Assembly: GCA_044867805.1 (NCBI GenBank)
Contig: JBIOVQ010000342.1
Location: 1-21,110, forward strand
Reading direction: 5' to 3'
DNA from: SG8-41 sp044867805
Lineage (GTDB): Bacteria; Pseudomonadota; Gammaproteobacteria; Burkholderiales; SG8-41
DNA length: 21,110 nucleotides
Shown here: piece after piece, positions 13,326 through 20,613 of the stretch
How positions within the stretch are numbered: position 1 is the first letter of the stretch
How the letters are laid out: the number at the start of each line of letters is the position of its first letter
Program-made: the position numbers and the translations under genes
Notes under the pieces: generated by a model
Seen by the model: the letters and a program-made list of their open reading frames with translations, nothing else
The model's database searches: none
Told to the model about the DNA's origin: nothing

Positions 13326-14294
13326 ATGCGAGTGGCCGTCACGTTGATGCTGTTTGCGCTTGCCGTAGCGCAAGCGGAAACAGCATGGTCGCAGGGCTAT
13401 CCGACGCGCCCGATCCGGCTCATCATCGCGGTGCCGCCGGGCGGCGCGGCGGATTTCACCGCTCGCATCGTCGGGCAAAAGCTGTCCGAGGCGCTGGGCC
13501 AGAACGTCGTGGGGGAGAACCGCGGCGGGGCCGGCGGTACCATCGCGTCGGACATCACCTCCAAGGCCAACCCCGACGGCCATACCCTGCTGTGGTCGTC
13601 GTCCACCACGCACGGGGTGGGGCCGGTGCTCTACACCAGGCTGCCGTACGACGCGCTCAGGGACTTCACGCACATTTCGCTCGCGACGAGCCTGCCGATG
13701 TACGTGGTGGCGCACCAGTCCGTGCCGGTCAGGTCGGTGAAGGAGCTGGTCGCGCTGGCGAAGGCGAAGCCGGACACGCTGCATTTCTACTCGTCCGGCA
13801 GCGGCGGCATGCCGCACCTCGTCGGGGAGATGTTCAAGTCGGCCACCGGCTCGCCCATCGTGCACGTTCCGTACAAGGGCAGCGGCCCGGGCGTCGTCGA
13901 CCTGGCCGCGGGCAACGTGCAGCTCGCGTTCGATTCGCTGCCGTCCATCTTCCCGCACGTGCAGTCCGGGCGCGTCAAGCTGATCGCGACGGTCGGCAGG
14001 AAGCGCTCGAGCCTCTACCCCGAGCTGCAGACCCTCGCCGAGGCCGGCTATCCGCAGGTGGATGGCACGGTGTGGTACGGCATCTCCGGCCCGCCCGGCA
14101 TCCCGCGGCCGGTGGTCGAGCGCATCAGCGGCGCGCTCAGGAAAATCCTCGCCCTGCCCGACGTCAGGCAGCGCTTCGGCCAGCAGGGCGCGGACGCCAC
14201 CTACCTGCCGCCCCCCGAGTTCGTCGCGTTCATGAAAGCCGAATGGGCGAAGTGGGGACCGGTGGTGAAGGCCACCGGGGCCAGGGCCGACTGA
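13326..14294 (+). CDS. Bug/TctC-family periplasmic solute-binding receptor
   Basis: This is a 322-residue protein with AAGGAG 8 bases before ATG. Residues 1-23 are a signal peptide ending AWSQ. The mature start GYPTRPIRLIIAVPPGGAAD, then VVGENRGGAGGTIASDITSK ahead of ANPDGHTLLW, and later VPYKGSGPGVVDLAAG and GTVWYGISGPPGIPRPVVE are signatures of the Bug family (tripartite tricarboxylate transporter receptors). Such receptors bind small carboxylates or amides in the periplasm. The ligand cannot be read here. No TctA or TctB membrane genes are present, as is usual for the many orphan Bug genes of Burkholderiales. The 88-base gap after egtD contains no clear terminator, so partial co-transcription is possible. 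Confidence 0.92.
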   Translation: MRVAVTLMLFALAVAQAETAWSQGYPTRPIRLIIAVPPGGAADFTARIVGQKLSEALGQNVVGENRGGAGGTIASDITSKANPDGHTLLWSSSTTHGVGPVLYTRLPYDALRDFTHISLATSLPMYVVAHQSVPVRSVKELVALAKAKPDTLHFYSSGSGGMPHLVGEMFKSATGSPIVHVPYKGSGPGVVDLAAGNVQLAFDSLPSIFPHVQSGRVKLIATVGRKRSSLYPELQTLAEAGYPQVDGTVWYGISGPPGIPRPVVERISGALRKILALPDVRQRFGQQGADATYLPPPEFVAFMKAEWAKWGPVVKATGARAD

Positions 14295-14301
14295 CAAGAG
14301 C

Positions 14302-14329
14302 GTGATTCGTGATTGGTGATTAGTGACTG
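14302..14329 (+). repeat. Degenerate heptamer array (GTGATTC family)
   Basis: The four units are GTGATTC, GTGATTG, GTGATTA, GTGACTG, starting 7 bases after the Bug gene stop. Same heptamer as 3751-3778, more degenerate. The rest of the gap to 14532 shows no gene. Confidence 0.75.
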
Positions 14330-14478
14330 GAGATCCCCTCCGACGTCCATCGGGCGTCCCGCAGCTCCTCGCCGTGACGTAGTTCATATTCTGGCCCGAG
14401 GACGGCTCCCCTTTCGACCGGCATAGCGCCGGGCTGACCATATACTGGACTTCCAGCCCATTGATTGCTGCGGTGCGG

Positions 14479-14484
14479 TAGAAT
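14479..14484 (+). promoter_or_regulatory. Possible -10 box for the MFS gene
   Basis: GGTAGAATACGCGC contains TAGAAT at 14479-14484, 49 bases before ATG 14533. No convincing -35 box is present at 16-18 bases. Confidence 0.3.
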
Positions 14485-14532
14485 ACGCGCGTTGAATCCG
14501 TTCGCTTCGCGCAATTCCGCGTCCATCCTCCC

Positions 14533-15690
14533 ATGCCGATTTACCTGATCGTCGTCACTTGCGTGCTGATCCACGCCGGCTTCGGCGGCGCCAAGGTGGC
14601 GCTGCCGCTGCACGCGCTGCACCTGGGGCTGGACGCGTTCACGGTCGGCATCATGATGGCGCTGTGGGCGCTGTGCCCGATGCTGATCGCGCTCTACGTG
14701 GGGAGGCTCGTCGACCGCGTCGGGCCGCGCGTGCCGATGCTGGCCGGCACCGCCGGGGTGGTGGTCTCGCTGCTGGTGCCGTATTTCTTTCCCTCGATCG
14801 TCGCGCTCTACGTGATGGCGATAGCGGTCGGCACCGCCTTCCAGTTCTTCTTCGTGCCGACGCAGGGCATTACCGGCGCCCTGGGCCGTCCGGAAGACCG
14901 GGCCCGCAATTATTCGTTGCTGGCCGTCGGGTTCTCGATCGCGTCGTTTCTCGGGCCGCTGATTGCCGGGTTTTCGATCGACTATTTCGGCCACCGCACC
15001 GCCTACCTGACCCTGGCGGCGTGCCCGGCCCTCGCGGTCCTGCTCCTCTGGATCAAGGGCGGCATGCTGCCCAAGGCCACGGTGGCGGCCGGCGCCGAAG
15101 GCAGGAAATCAAGCTCGTTCGACCTGCTGCGCAACCCGAAGCTGCGCAACGCGATCATCGCGAGCGGCTTGATATCGGTGGGATGGGACTTGTACCTGTT
15201 CTTCTTCCCGATCTACGGCCATTCGATCGGCCTGTCGGCGTCCGTGATCGGCGTCGTCATCAGCATGTTCGCCGTGGCGGTGTTCGCCATCCGGGTGGCA
15301 CTGCCGACTCTTGCGAAGAAATGGAGCGAGTTCGAAATCCTGCTCTATGCCATCGGGTTCGCCGGCGCGGCGCTGCTGCTGTTCCCGCTGTTCCGCGACC
15401 CGTACCTGCTCGCGCTGGCGTCGTTCGTGCTGGGGCTCGGGTGCGGCGTGGGGCAGCCGATGTCGATGTCGCTGATCTACAGCCTGTCGCCGCCGGGACG
15501 CGCCTCGGAAGGCGCGGGGCTGCGCGTGACGTTCAACCATTTCACGCACCTGGTCGTGCCGCTCGCGTTCGGCGGTATCGGCACCGTCTTCGGCTTCGCT
15601 CCGGTGTTCGTTTCGTGTTCCGCGCTAATGCTCGGCGGCAGCTGGTACGGCCACTTCACCGAGCGCCGGGCGGCACGCGCCGCGCACTGA
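14533..15690 (+). CDS. Major facilitator superfamily transporter
   Basis: This 385-residue, very hydrophobic protein has about twelve membrane segments in two halves. The loop between helices 2 and 3 has the MFS motif form (ALYVGRLVDRVGPRVPMLAG), and the loop after helix 4 has GALGRPEDRARNYSLLAVG. A cytoplasmic link of about residues 180-205 (GAEGRKSSSFDLLRNPKLRN) divides the halves. It should act as a secondary transporter in the inner membrane. The substrate is unknown, and neither the upstream Bug receptor nor the convergent hydrolase fixes one. ATG 14533 lacks a Shine-Dalgarno and membrane helix 1 begins at once, so a slightly different start cannot be excluded. A dRS3-type hairpin lies just after the stop. 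Confidence 0.85.
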   Translation: MPIYLIVVTCVLIHAGFGGAKVALPLHALHLGLDAFTVGIMMALWALCPMLIALYVGRLVDRVGPRVPMLAGTAGVVVSLLVPYFFPSIVALYVMAIAVGTAFQFFFVPTQGITGALGRPEDRARNYSLLAVGFSIASFLGPLIAGFSIDYFGHRTAYLTLAACPALAVLLLWIKGGMLPKATVAAGAEGRKSSSFDLLRNPKLRNAIIASGLISVGWDLYLFFFPIYGHSIGLSASVIGVVISMFAVAVFAIRVALPTLAKKWSEFEILLYAIGFAGAALLLFPLFRDPYLLALASFVLGLGCGVGQPMSMSLIYSLSPPGRASEGAGLRVTFNHFTHLVVPLAFGGIGTVFGFAPVFVSCSALMLGGSWYGHFTERRAARAAH

Positions 15691-15700
15691 CGCACTCGTC

Positions 15701-15720
15701 ATTCCCGCGCAGGCGGGAAT
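15701..15720. repeat. dRS3-type repeat
   Basis: ATTCCCGCGCAGGCGGGAAT is an exact instance of ATTCCC-N8-GGGAAT, the dRS3 form described in Neisseria and also common in other betaproteobacteria. It lies 10 bases after the MFS stop between convergent genes, where its hairpin could act as a terminator. In Neisseria, dRS3 copies serve as integration targets for filamentous prophages; none is present here. Confidence 0.85.
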
Positions 15721-15746
15721 CTAGGGCAATCGAAGTAGGACTGGGT

Positions 15747-15762
15747 CCCCGCCTCCGCGGGG
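15747..15762. repeat. GC-rich hairpin paired with the dRS3 repeat
   Basis: CCCCGC-CTCC-GCGGGG is a perfect 6-bp stem with a 4-base loop, 26 bases after the dRS3 element and 5 bases before the stop of the minus-strand hydrolase. The two hairpins together fill the gap between convergent genes. Confidence 0.7.
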
Positions 15763-15767
15763 AGGCG

Positions 15768-16556
15768 TTAGCGCTCGACGCGGTCGAGAAACCCCGTCAT
15801 CGCCTTGTTGAATTCCGCCGTCTGCTCGATGTTCGAGAGATGGGCGGCGGAGGGAATGACCTTCAGCTCCGAGCCGGGCAGGTTCTGGTGGATGGCGCGC
15901 GCCGCCTCGACCGGCGTGCCCATGTCCTGCTCGCCGACGATGACCAGCGTCGGGCATTTGATCGTCTTCAGGCGGTCGGTGAGGTCGATCTTCGAAATCG
16001 CGTGGCAGCAGCCGACGAAACCGGCGACCGGGGTCTTGCGGATGCCGTCGCCGATGCGGCCGATCACGTCCGGATGCGCCTTGCGGTAGGGCTCGGTGAA
16101 CCAGCGCCCGAGCGTGCCATCGACCAGCGCTCCCATGCCTTTGGTCTGCGCGTTCTGGATGCGCTCGTTCCACATCTTCGCGGCGTCGGGCGGCCGGCGG
16201 CTGGTGGTGTCGGCGAGGACCATGCTCTGGAATACGCCGGGGTACTTGAGCGCGAATGTCTGGCCGATCATCCCGCCCATGGACAGGCCCGCCCAATGCG
16301 TCTGCCTGATCTTGAGCGCGTCGAGCAGCCCTTTCACGTCGTCCGCGAGCTGGTCGAGCGTGTACTCGCCGGCCGGCGCGCTCGACTGGCCGTGGCCGCG
16401 CGTGTCGTAGCGCAGCACTTTGAATTTCTTCGTGAGGGCCGGCATTTGCGGGTCCCACATGTGCAGGTCGCACGCGAGCGAGTGACTCATCGTGAGCCAG
16501 GGGCCGTTGCCCTCGATTTCGTAGTTGATATCGATGCCGTTTGCCTTGACTTTCAT
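15768..16556 (-). CDS. Alpha/beta hydrolase, 3-oxoadipate enol-lactonase-like
   Basis: This is a 262-residue protein. I start it at ATG 16556 because GGAGG lies 5 bases upstream; the frame runs farther back only through repeats. The catalytic triad is visible: nucleophile S92 in the elbow GLSMGG, D211 in GEQDMGTP, and H239 in PSAAHLSNIEQ. The oxyanion region MSHSLACDLHMWDPQ and YDTRGHGQSSAPAGEYTLDQ are typical of PcaD-type enol-lactonases. PcaD opens 3-oxoadipate enol-lactone in the beta-ketoadipate route for aromatics. No other pca gene is present, so the true substrate may be another ester or lactone. There is no signal peptide, so it is cytoplasmic. It converges with the MFS gene and diverges from the EF-hand gene. 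Confidence 0.82.
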   Translation of the reverse strand: MKVKANGIDINYEIEGNGPWLTMSHSLACDLHMWDPQMPALTKKFKVLRYDTRGHGQSSAPAGEYTLDQLADDVKGLLDALKIRQTHWAGLSMGGMIGQTFALKYPGVFQSMVLADTTSRRPPDAAKMWNERIQNAQTKGMGALVDGTLGRWFTEPYRKAHPDVIGRIGDGIRKTPVAGFVGCCHAISKIDLTDRLKTIKCPTLVIVGEQDMGTPVEAARAIHQNLPGSELKVIPSAAHLSNIEQTAEFNKAMTGFLDRVER

Positions 16557-16591
16557 GGATCCTCCGGGGGTGGACAGGCGCCAAGTATATA

Positions 16592-16639
16592 AAGTCGAAA
16601 GTCGAAAGTCGAAAGTCGGAAGGGGGAAGACGGAAGGGC
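16592..16639 (+). repeat. Heptamer array, (AAAGTCG)x4 then GGAAGRS units
   Basis: Four perfect copies of AAAGTCG occupy 16592-16619. The 7-base phase continues as GGAAGGG, GGAAGAC, GGAAGGG to 16639. The array lies in the 165-base divergent gap between the hydrolase and EF-hand genes, 36 bases before the hydrolase start on its strand. Confidence 0.85.
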
Positions 16640-16721
16640 GGGCATGGCTGCCGGAGCAAAACTTCACCGCCGCCACGGTGTCACAGCCGTTGCGCCAATA
16701 ACGCGCGCGAAGGGAGAGACC

Positions 16722-17045
16722 ATGAAATCGACAGGGTGGCTGGCGATGGTGCTGCTTTTTTCAATATCCGCGCTGGCGGACGACCGTGAAACCTACAACC
16801 GCCGCGCGGCGGAAGCCGACATGACGGCGTTCCGCACGCTCGATCTCAACCGTGACGGCGTGCTGACGCGGGACGAAGTGCTGGCAGATCTCAATTTCGG
16901 GCCCCGTTTCAACGACATCGACATCGACCGGAACGGAGTGGCCACGCGCGAGGAGCTGCGGCGCTACATCGAGCAGGCCTACGGGGTGGTGGTCACGGAG
17001 ACGAACCAGCTGGTCATACAGCTGAGCCCGCCTACCGCACGATGA
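16722..17045 (+). CDS. Small exported EF-hand protein
   Basis: This 107-residue protein starts at ATG 16722, preceded by GGGAG. The frame is open farther upstream but only this start gives a signal peptide (MKSTGWLAMVLLFSISALA, cleavage near residue 19). Two EF-hand loops are visible. Loop 1 is D41-x-N43-x-D45-G46 to E52 (DLNRDGVLTRDE) and loop 2 is D67-x-D69-x-N71-G72 to E78 (DIDRNGVATREE). Both have all main calcium-ligand positions. It is probably a periplasmic calcium-binding protein; the partner is unknown. Its last 14 bases overlap the end of the convergent degQ gene, so the two mRNAs are complementary at their 3' ends. It is a plausible calcium sensor or calcium-dependent partner of envelope proteins, but nothing in the sequence proves this. 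Confidence 0.82.
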   Translation: MKSTGWLAMVLLFSISALADDRETYNRRAAEADMTAFRTLDLNRDGVLTRDEVLADLNFGPRFNDIDIDRNGVATREELRRYIEQAYGVVVTETNQLVIQLSPPTAR

Positions 17046-18390
17046 TGGTGAGACCGGAGTCGCCGCGCAACAGCGACACATTGTAGGGGCCCTTGCCGGC
17101 GCCCACGGATTTCTGGAACTGGGCGAGCGTTTGCACGCGCCGCCCATTCACCGCGTAGATGAGGTCGGCGGGCCTGAAGCCGGCCTGGTAGGCGCGGCTC
17201 CCTTCCTCCACCGCCGCCACGATCAGCCCGCCGCCCCGCAGCTGCCGGTAGAGCGGGCTGCCTTTCTCGATTTCCACCACGCTCATGCCCGGCAATTGCG
17301 GCACGGACTTGCCCTCGGTGGTGGCGGGCTTCGCCGGCGGGGCGATGCGGGTGCGGATGCTACGCGCTTCCTTTCCGCGCAGCACGCGCAGCTCGACTTC
17401 CTCGCCCACCGGCGTCAGGCCCAGGCGCGCGCGCAGCTCCGCCGCCGCGCGCACCGGCCGTCCGTTCAGCGCGACCACCACGTCCTGCTCGCGCAGCCCG
17501 GCTTTTTCCGCCGGGGAGCCCGCGTGCACCCCGGCGATGGCGACGCCTTCCTGCACGCCGACGCCGAGCTTGGCTGCAATAGCGGGCGTGAGGTCCACCA
17601 TGTCGATGCCGAGACGCCCGCGCCGCACTTCGCCGAAGCGCGCGATCTGGTCCATCACGATGCGCGCCATGTTCGAGGGGACGGCGAAGCCGATGCCGAC
17701 GTTGCCGCCGGCGGGACCGATGATCGCGGTGTTGATGCCCACCAGCTCGCCGCGCAGGTTGATGAGCGCGCCGCCCGAGTTGCCGGGATTGATCGAGGCG
17801 TCGGTCTGGATGAAGTCCTCGTAGCCCTCGGGCGACAGCCCGCTGCGTCCCAGCGCGCTGACGATGCCGGAAGTGACCGTTTGCCCGATGCCGAACGGGT
17901 TGCCGATGGCGATCACGTAGTCGCCGACCTGGAGGGCGTCCGAGTCGCCGAAGCGGATGGCGGTGAGGTTCTTCGCCTCGATCCGGAGCAGGGCGATGTC
18001 GGTGCCGGGGTCGGTGCCGACGAGCTTGGCCGGGACCACCCGGCGGTCCTTGAGCGTGACGATGACCTGCTCCGCGTTGCGGATGACGTGGTGATTGGTG
18101 AGCACGTAGCCGCGCTCCGCGTCCATGATCACGCCGGAACCGGCCGCCTGCTCCTGGCGCTGCGGCGGGCGATCGGGCAGGTTGAAGAAGCGGCGGAAAA
18201 ACGGGTCGCGGAACAGCGGATTGTCCTCGAGCGGCGAGCGGGTGATCACCGAGATGTTCACCACCGCCGGCGTCACCTCGTTGACGAGCGGCGCCAGCGT
18301 GGGCATCCCGCGGGCGTCAACCTGTGGCTGCGCCGCATACGCGCTTGCGAACAGCGCGGGCAGCAGTGCGAATAGAACGGAGCGAGTCAT
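17032..18390 (-). CDS. degQ: Periplasmic serine protease of the HtrA/DegQ type
   Basis: This 452-residue protein starts at ATG 18390, giving the signal peptide MTRSVLFALLPALFASAYA. An ATG seven codons upstream lies inside the heptamer repeats and spoils the signal. The trypsin-like domain has H101 (TNHHVI), D131 (GTDIALLRI) and S205 (NPGNSGGAL). Two PDZ domains follow, at about 258-345 (GRLGIDMVDLTPA, AGSPAEKAGLREQDVVVALN) and 360-452 (AYQAGFRPADLIYAVNGR). Length and two PDZ domains fit DegQ (455 in E. coli), not the membrane-anchored single-PDZ DegS. DegQ degrades or chaperones misfolded periplasmic proteins. The gene lies 38 bases after the fused spermidine-synthase gene on the same strand. 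There is no Shine-Dalgarno; the gap is filled by a heptamer array. Confidence 0.9.
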   Translation of the reverse strand: MTRSVLFALLPALFASAYAAQPQVDARGMPTLAPLVNEVTPAVVNISVITRSPLEDNPLFRDPFFRRFFNLPDRPPQRQEQAAGSGVIMDAERGYVLTNHHVIRNAEQVIVTLKDRRVVPAKLVGTDPGTDIALLRIEAKNLTAIRFGDSDALQVGDYVIAIGNPFGIGQTVTSGIVSALGRSGLSPEGYEDFIQTDASINPGNSGGALINLRGELVGINTAIIGPAGGNVGIGFAVPSNMARIVMDQIARFGEVRRGRLGIDMVDLTPAIAAKLGVGVQEGVAIAGVHAGSPAEKAGLREQDVVVALNGRPVRAAAELRARLGLTPVGEEVELRVLRGKEARSIRTRIAPPAKPATTEGKSVPQLPGMSVVEIEKGSPLYRQLRGGGLIVAAVEEGSRAYQAGFRPADLIYAVNGRRVQTLAQFQKSVGAGKGPYNVSLLRGDSGLTIIVR

Positions 18391-18397
18391 GCCCGTC

Positions 18398-18425
18398 GAA
18401 TCACGAATCACAATTCACGAATCAC
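18398..18425 (-). repeat. Heptamer array (GTGATTC family) filling the gap before degQ
   Basis: On the plus strand the four units are GAATCAC, GAATCAC, AATTCAC, GAATCAC. On the minus strand this is GTGATTC with one variant unit, the heptamer of 3751-3778. It starts 3 bases after the upstream stop and ends 7 bases before the degQ ATG. Confidence 0.85.
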
Positions 18426-18428
18426 GCC

Positions 18429-20441
18429 TTATTTTAGTATTTGGAACAGGTTGTTGAAATCGTCCGTCCACACCCCCAGCCCGGGGATCTCATCGACCGC
18501 GCTGACCGCTTTGGCGATCTCCTCGCGCGCGAGCAACGCCGGGTCGCGCGTGACCAGCACCCAGTCGGTGCGAGCGAGCTCGCTCCCTTCCGCGTCATCG
18601 GCGATGAGCGCCGCGTGCAAGCCGCCGGCGTCCGCGACGCGCTTCACTACGGGCGCGAGGTCCAGGAAGCGGTTGGTCACGTGGAAGGCCACCACGCCAC
18701 CGGGTTTCAAGTGCCTGAGGTAGACCGCCATCGCCTCGCGCGTGATCAGGTGGACCGGGATCGAGTCGCTCGAGAAGGCATCGATCACCAGCACGTCGTA
18801 GTTCTGGGGCGGCTCGCGCTCCATCGAGAGCCGCGCATCGCCCAGCACGTGCTCGATGGCCGCGCTGCTGTCGGACAGGAAGGTGAAATCGCGGCTCGCG
18901 ACCTCGACCACCTGGGGATTGATCTCGTAGAAACGGTAGACGTCTCCCTTGCGCCCGTAAACCGCCAGGGTGCCGGTGCCGAGCCCCACCACGCCCACGC
19001 GGGTGCCGGTGCCGTCGAGCGCCTTGAGCACGCGCCCGATGCCCGAAGTCGTGCCGTAGTAGGTGGTAGGCTCCCCGCGCCGCTCCAGCGACAGGTACTG
19101 CTCGCCGTGCATGATCACGCCGTGCATGAGCCGCCGCGTCGCATCCTGGTCGTCCGCGCCGCCGATGTCCTTCACGCGCAGCGTGCCGTAGAAATTGCGC
19201 GTCATCACCAGGGCGTCGCGAGAGAGGTACTGGATGTAGGAGTACACATGGAAGCCCGTGAAGCCGGCCGCGGCGAGCGCCAGCATCGGCACGGCCTGGT
19301 GCATGGAGCGGGTGGCGTAGGCGGCGATCAGCAGCGTCACGATCAGTCCGGCCCCGAACTCGTAATAAGTGTTGAACACTTTCACCGCGGCGAGTCCCAC
19401 CGCGATGCCGCCGAGCGCGCCGCCCAGGGACACCATGAGATAGAAGCGTGTGAGATAGCGCGGCGCCGGCTTGGACGCGGCGAGCTCGCCGTGGAAGAAC
19501 ATGCACATCAGGAACAGGCCCACGAGCCCGAGCGGCACCGCTTCCTTGAGGTCCATGATGCCGCGCTCCTCGTGCATGGCCCACGCCATCGCGCAAACGA
19601 TCGCCAGCAGCGGCCCGATGAGTATGCGGCGCTGGTACCAGCCGCGCCCCTCGAAGCAGAGGATGAAGGTCAGCAGGTAGAGCGTGAGCGGGAGAATCCA
19701 CAGGAACGGCACCGACGCCACGTCGTGCGTGATGTGATTGGTCACGGCGAGCAGCATGCCCGCGCCCATCGCCGAGAGCAGCAGCCACCACAGGTAGTCG
19801 CGGGGTCCCGGCGGCGGCCCGGAAAGCTCCGTCGGCGCGTCATGGACGTCCGGCCCGGGCTGGCGGCGCAGGCTGTAGAGTGCGGACGCGGCGCACAGCG
19901 CCACGAACGCGACGTAGGCGGCGCTCCAGCCCCAGGACTGGACCCGGGTCGTGACCCAGAACTCGAAGAAGAAGGGATAGGAGAGGAGCGCGAGCAGCGA
20001 GCCGAAATTGGACAGCGCGAACAGCCGGTAGACGGTGCCAGCGGGAAAGCTGCGCGCGAACCAGGCTTGCACCAGCGGCCCGGTGGTCGAGAGCAGGAAG
20101 TAGGGCAGCCCGATGGTGACGGTGAGCAGGCCGAGGATGCGCCAGGCGGGGTCCTCGTCGCCGGCGGGCTTCCAGGCTGCGCCGGGGATAATGGGCAGCG
20201 AGGCCAGGCTCACGACGAGCAGGGCGATGTGCAGGACCGCCTGCTTGCGCGCGGCGAGCTTGCGTATGGTCCAGTCCGCGTAGGCGTAGCCCGCGAGCAG
20301 CAGCACCTGGAAGAACACGAGGCACGTGGTCCAGACCGCGGCCGAGCCGCCGAACCACGGCAGGATCTGCTTGGCGATGATCGGCTGGACCAGGAACAGC
20401 AGGAACGCGCTCGTGAATATCGTGAAGGCGTAGAGAATCAT
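18429..20441 (-). CDS. Fused membrane-transporter-like/spermidine synthase-like protein
   Basis: This 670-residue protein has about twelve or more membrane helices in residues 1-405, beginning FTIFTSAFLLFLVQPIIAKQ. A cytoplasmic methyltransferase-fold domain (about 415-665) follows, of the spermidine synthase type. The nucleotide loop is VGVVGLGTGTLAVYG (GLGTG 486-490), with E506 in YEINPQVVEV, D535 in LGDARLSM, and DAFSSDSIPVHLITREAM from D554. These Asp/Glu positions correspond to those binding the aminopropyl donor and the amine in SpeE, but the usual N-terminal tetramer domain is replaced by the membrane part. This architecture is annotated in databases as fused MFS/spermidine synthase. 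Its substrate is not established; a polyamine or similar amine is the natural guess. It may be co-transcribed with degQ downstream. Confidence 0.87.
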   Translation of the reverse strand: MILYAFTIFTSAFLLFLVQPIIAKQILPWFGGSAAVWTTCLVFFQVLLLAGYAYADWTIRKLAARKQAVLHIALLVVSLASLPIIPGAAWKPAGDEDPAWRILGLLTVTIGLPYFLLSTTGPLVQAWFARSFPAGTVYRLFALSNFGSLLALLSYPFFFEFWVTTRVQSWGWSAAYVAFVALCAASALYSLRRQPGPDVHDAPTELSGPPPGPRDYLWWLLLSAMGAGMLLAVTNHITHDVASVPFLWILPLTLYLLTFILCFEGRGWYQRRILIGPLLAIVCAMAWAMHEERGIMDLKEAVPLGLVGLFLMCMFFHGELAASKPAPRYLTRFYLMVSLGGALGGIAVGLAAVKVFNTYYEFGAGLIVTLLIAAYATRSMHQAVPMLALAAAGFTGFHVYSYIQYLSRDALVMTRNFYGTLRVKDIGGADDQDATRRLMHGVIMHGEQYLSLERRGEPTTYYGTTSGIGRVLKALDGTGTRVGVVGLGTGTLAVYGRKGDVYRFYEINPQVVEVASRDFTFLSDSSAAIEHVLGDARLSMEREPPQNYDVLVIDAFSSDSIPVHLITREAMAVYLRHLKPGGVVAFHVTNRFLDLAPVVKRVADAGGLHAALIADDAEGSELARTDWVLVTRDPALLAREEIAKAVSAVDEIPGLGVWTDDFNNLFQILK

Positions 20442-20467
20442 GCGGCGGGTGCGCGCGAAAAGCGCGT

Positions 20468-20473
20468 ATTATA
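20468..20473 (-). promoter_or_regulatory. -10 box for the fused spermidine-synthase gene
   Basis: On the minus strand CCGGTATAATACGCGC contains a perfect TATAAT, 26 bases before the ATG at 20441. The -35 region is GC-rich and not consensus; CTGACG sits 20 bases away, which is too far. Confidence 0.5.
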
Positions 20474-20513
20474 CCGGCGCGCTGCCGCGCCGCCGTCAGT
20501 AATCCTTTTCAAC

Positions 20514-20597
20514 CACAGATGGACACAGATGAACACAGATAACCATTGTGTTCTTGGATTCTCGTTTTTCATCCGTGTGTATCTGTGTTTATCTGTG
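20514..20597. repeat. Inverted pair of 10-nt tandem repeats (CACAGATRAA family)
   Basis: The left arm 20514-20543 is CACAGATGGA, CACAGATGAA, CACAGATAAC. The right arm 20568-20597 read on the minus strand is CACAGATAAA, CACAGATACA, CACGGATGAA. The spacer is 24 bases. It lies between divergent genes, upstream of both promoters, so here it cannot be a simple shared terminator. It ends 16 bases before the ATG of the next gene. Confidence 0.85.
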
Positions 20598-20613
20598 GTT
20601 AATTTGTTTTTGA

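Noticed and set aside
10954..13342. Long minus-strand frames opposite pbpG and egtD
   Set aside because: Both plus-strand genes carry complete active-site motifs. The opposite frames are Arg/Val/Glu-rich noise.
14559..16592. A 677-codon frame running through the MFS gene, the dRS3 repeat and the hydrolase
   Set aside because: It crosses two clear genes on different strands and is Arg/Ala-rich without any domain.
17131..18375. A 414-codon frame opposite degQ
   Set aside because: Its composition is that of a complement of a GC-rich gene and no motif is present. degQ has an intact catalytic triad.
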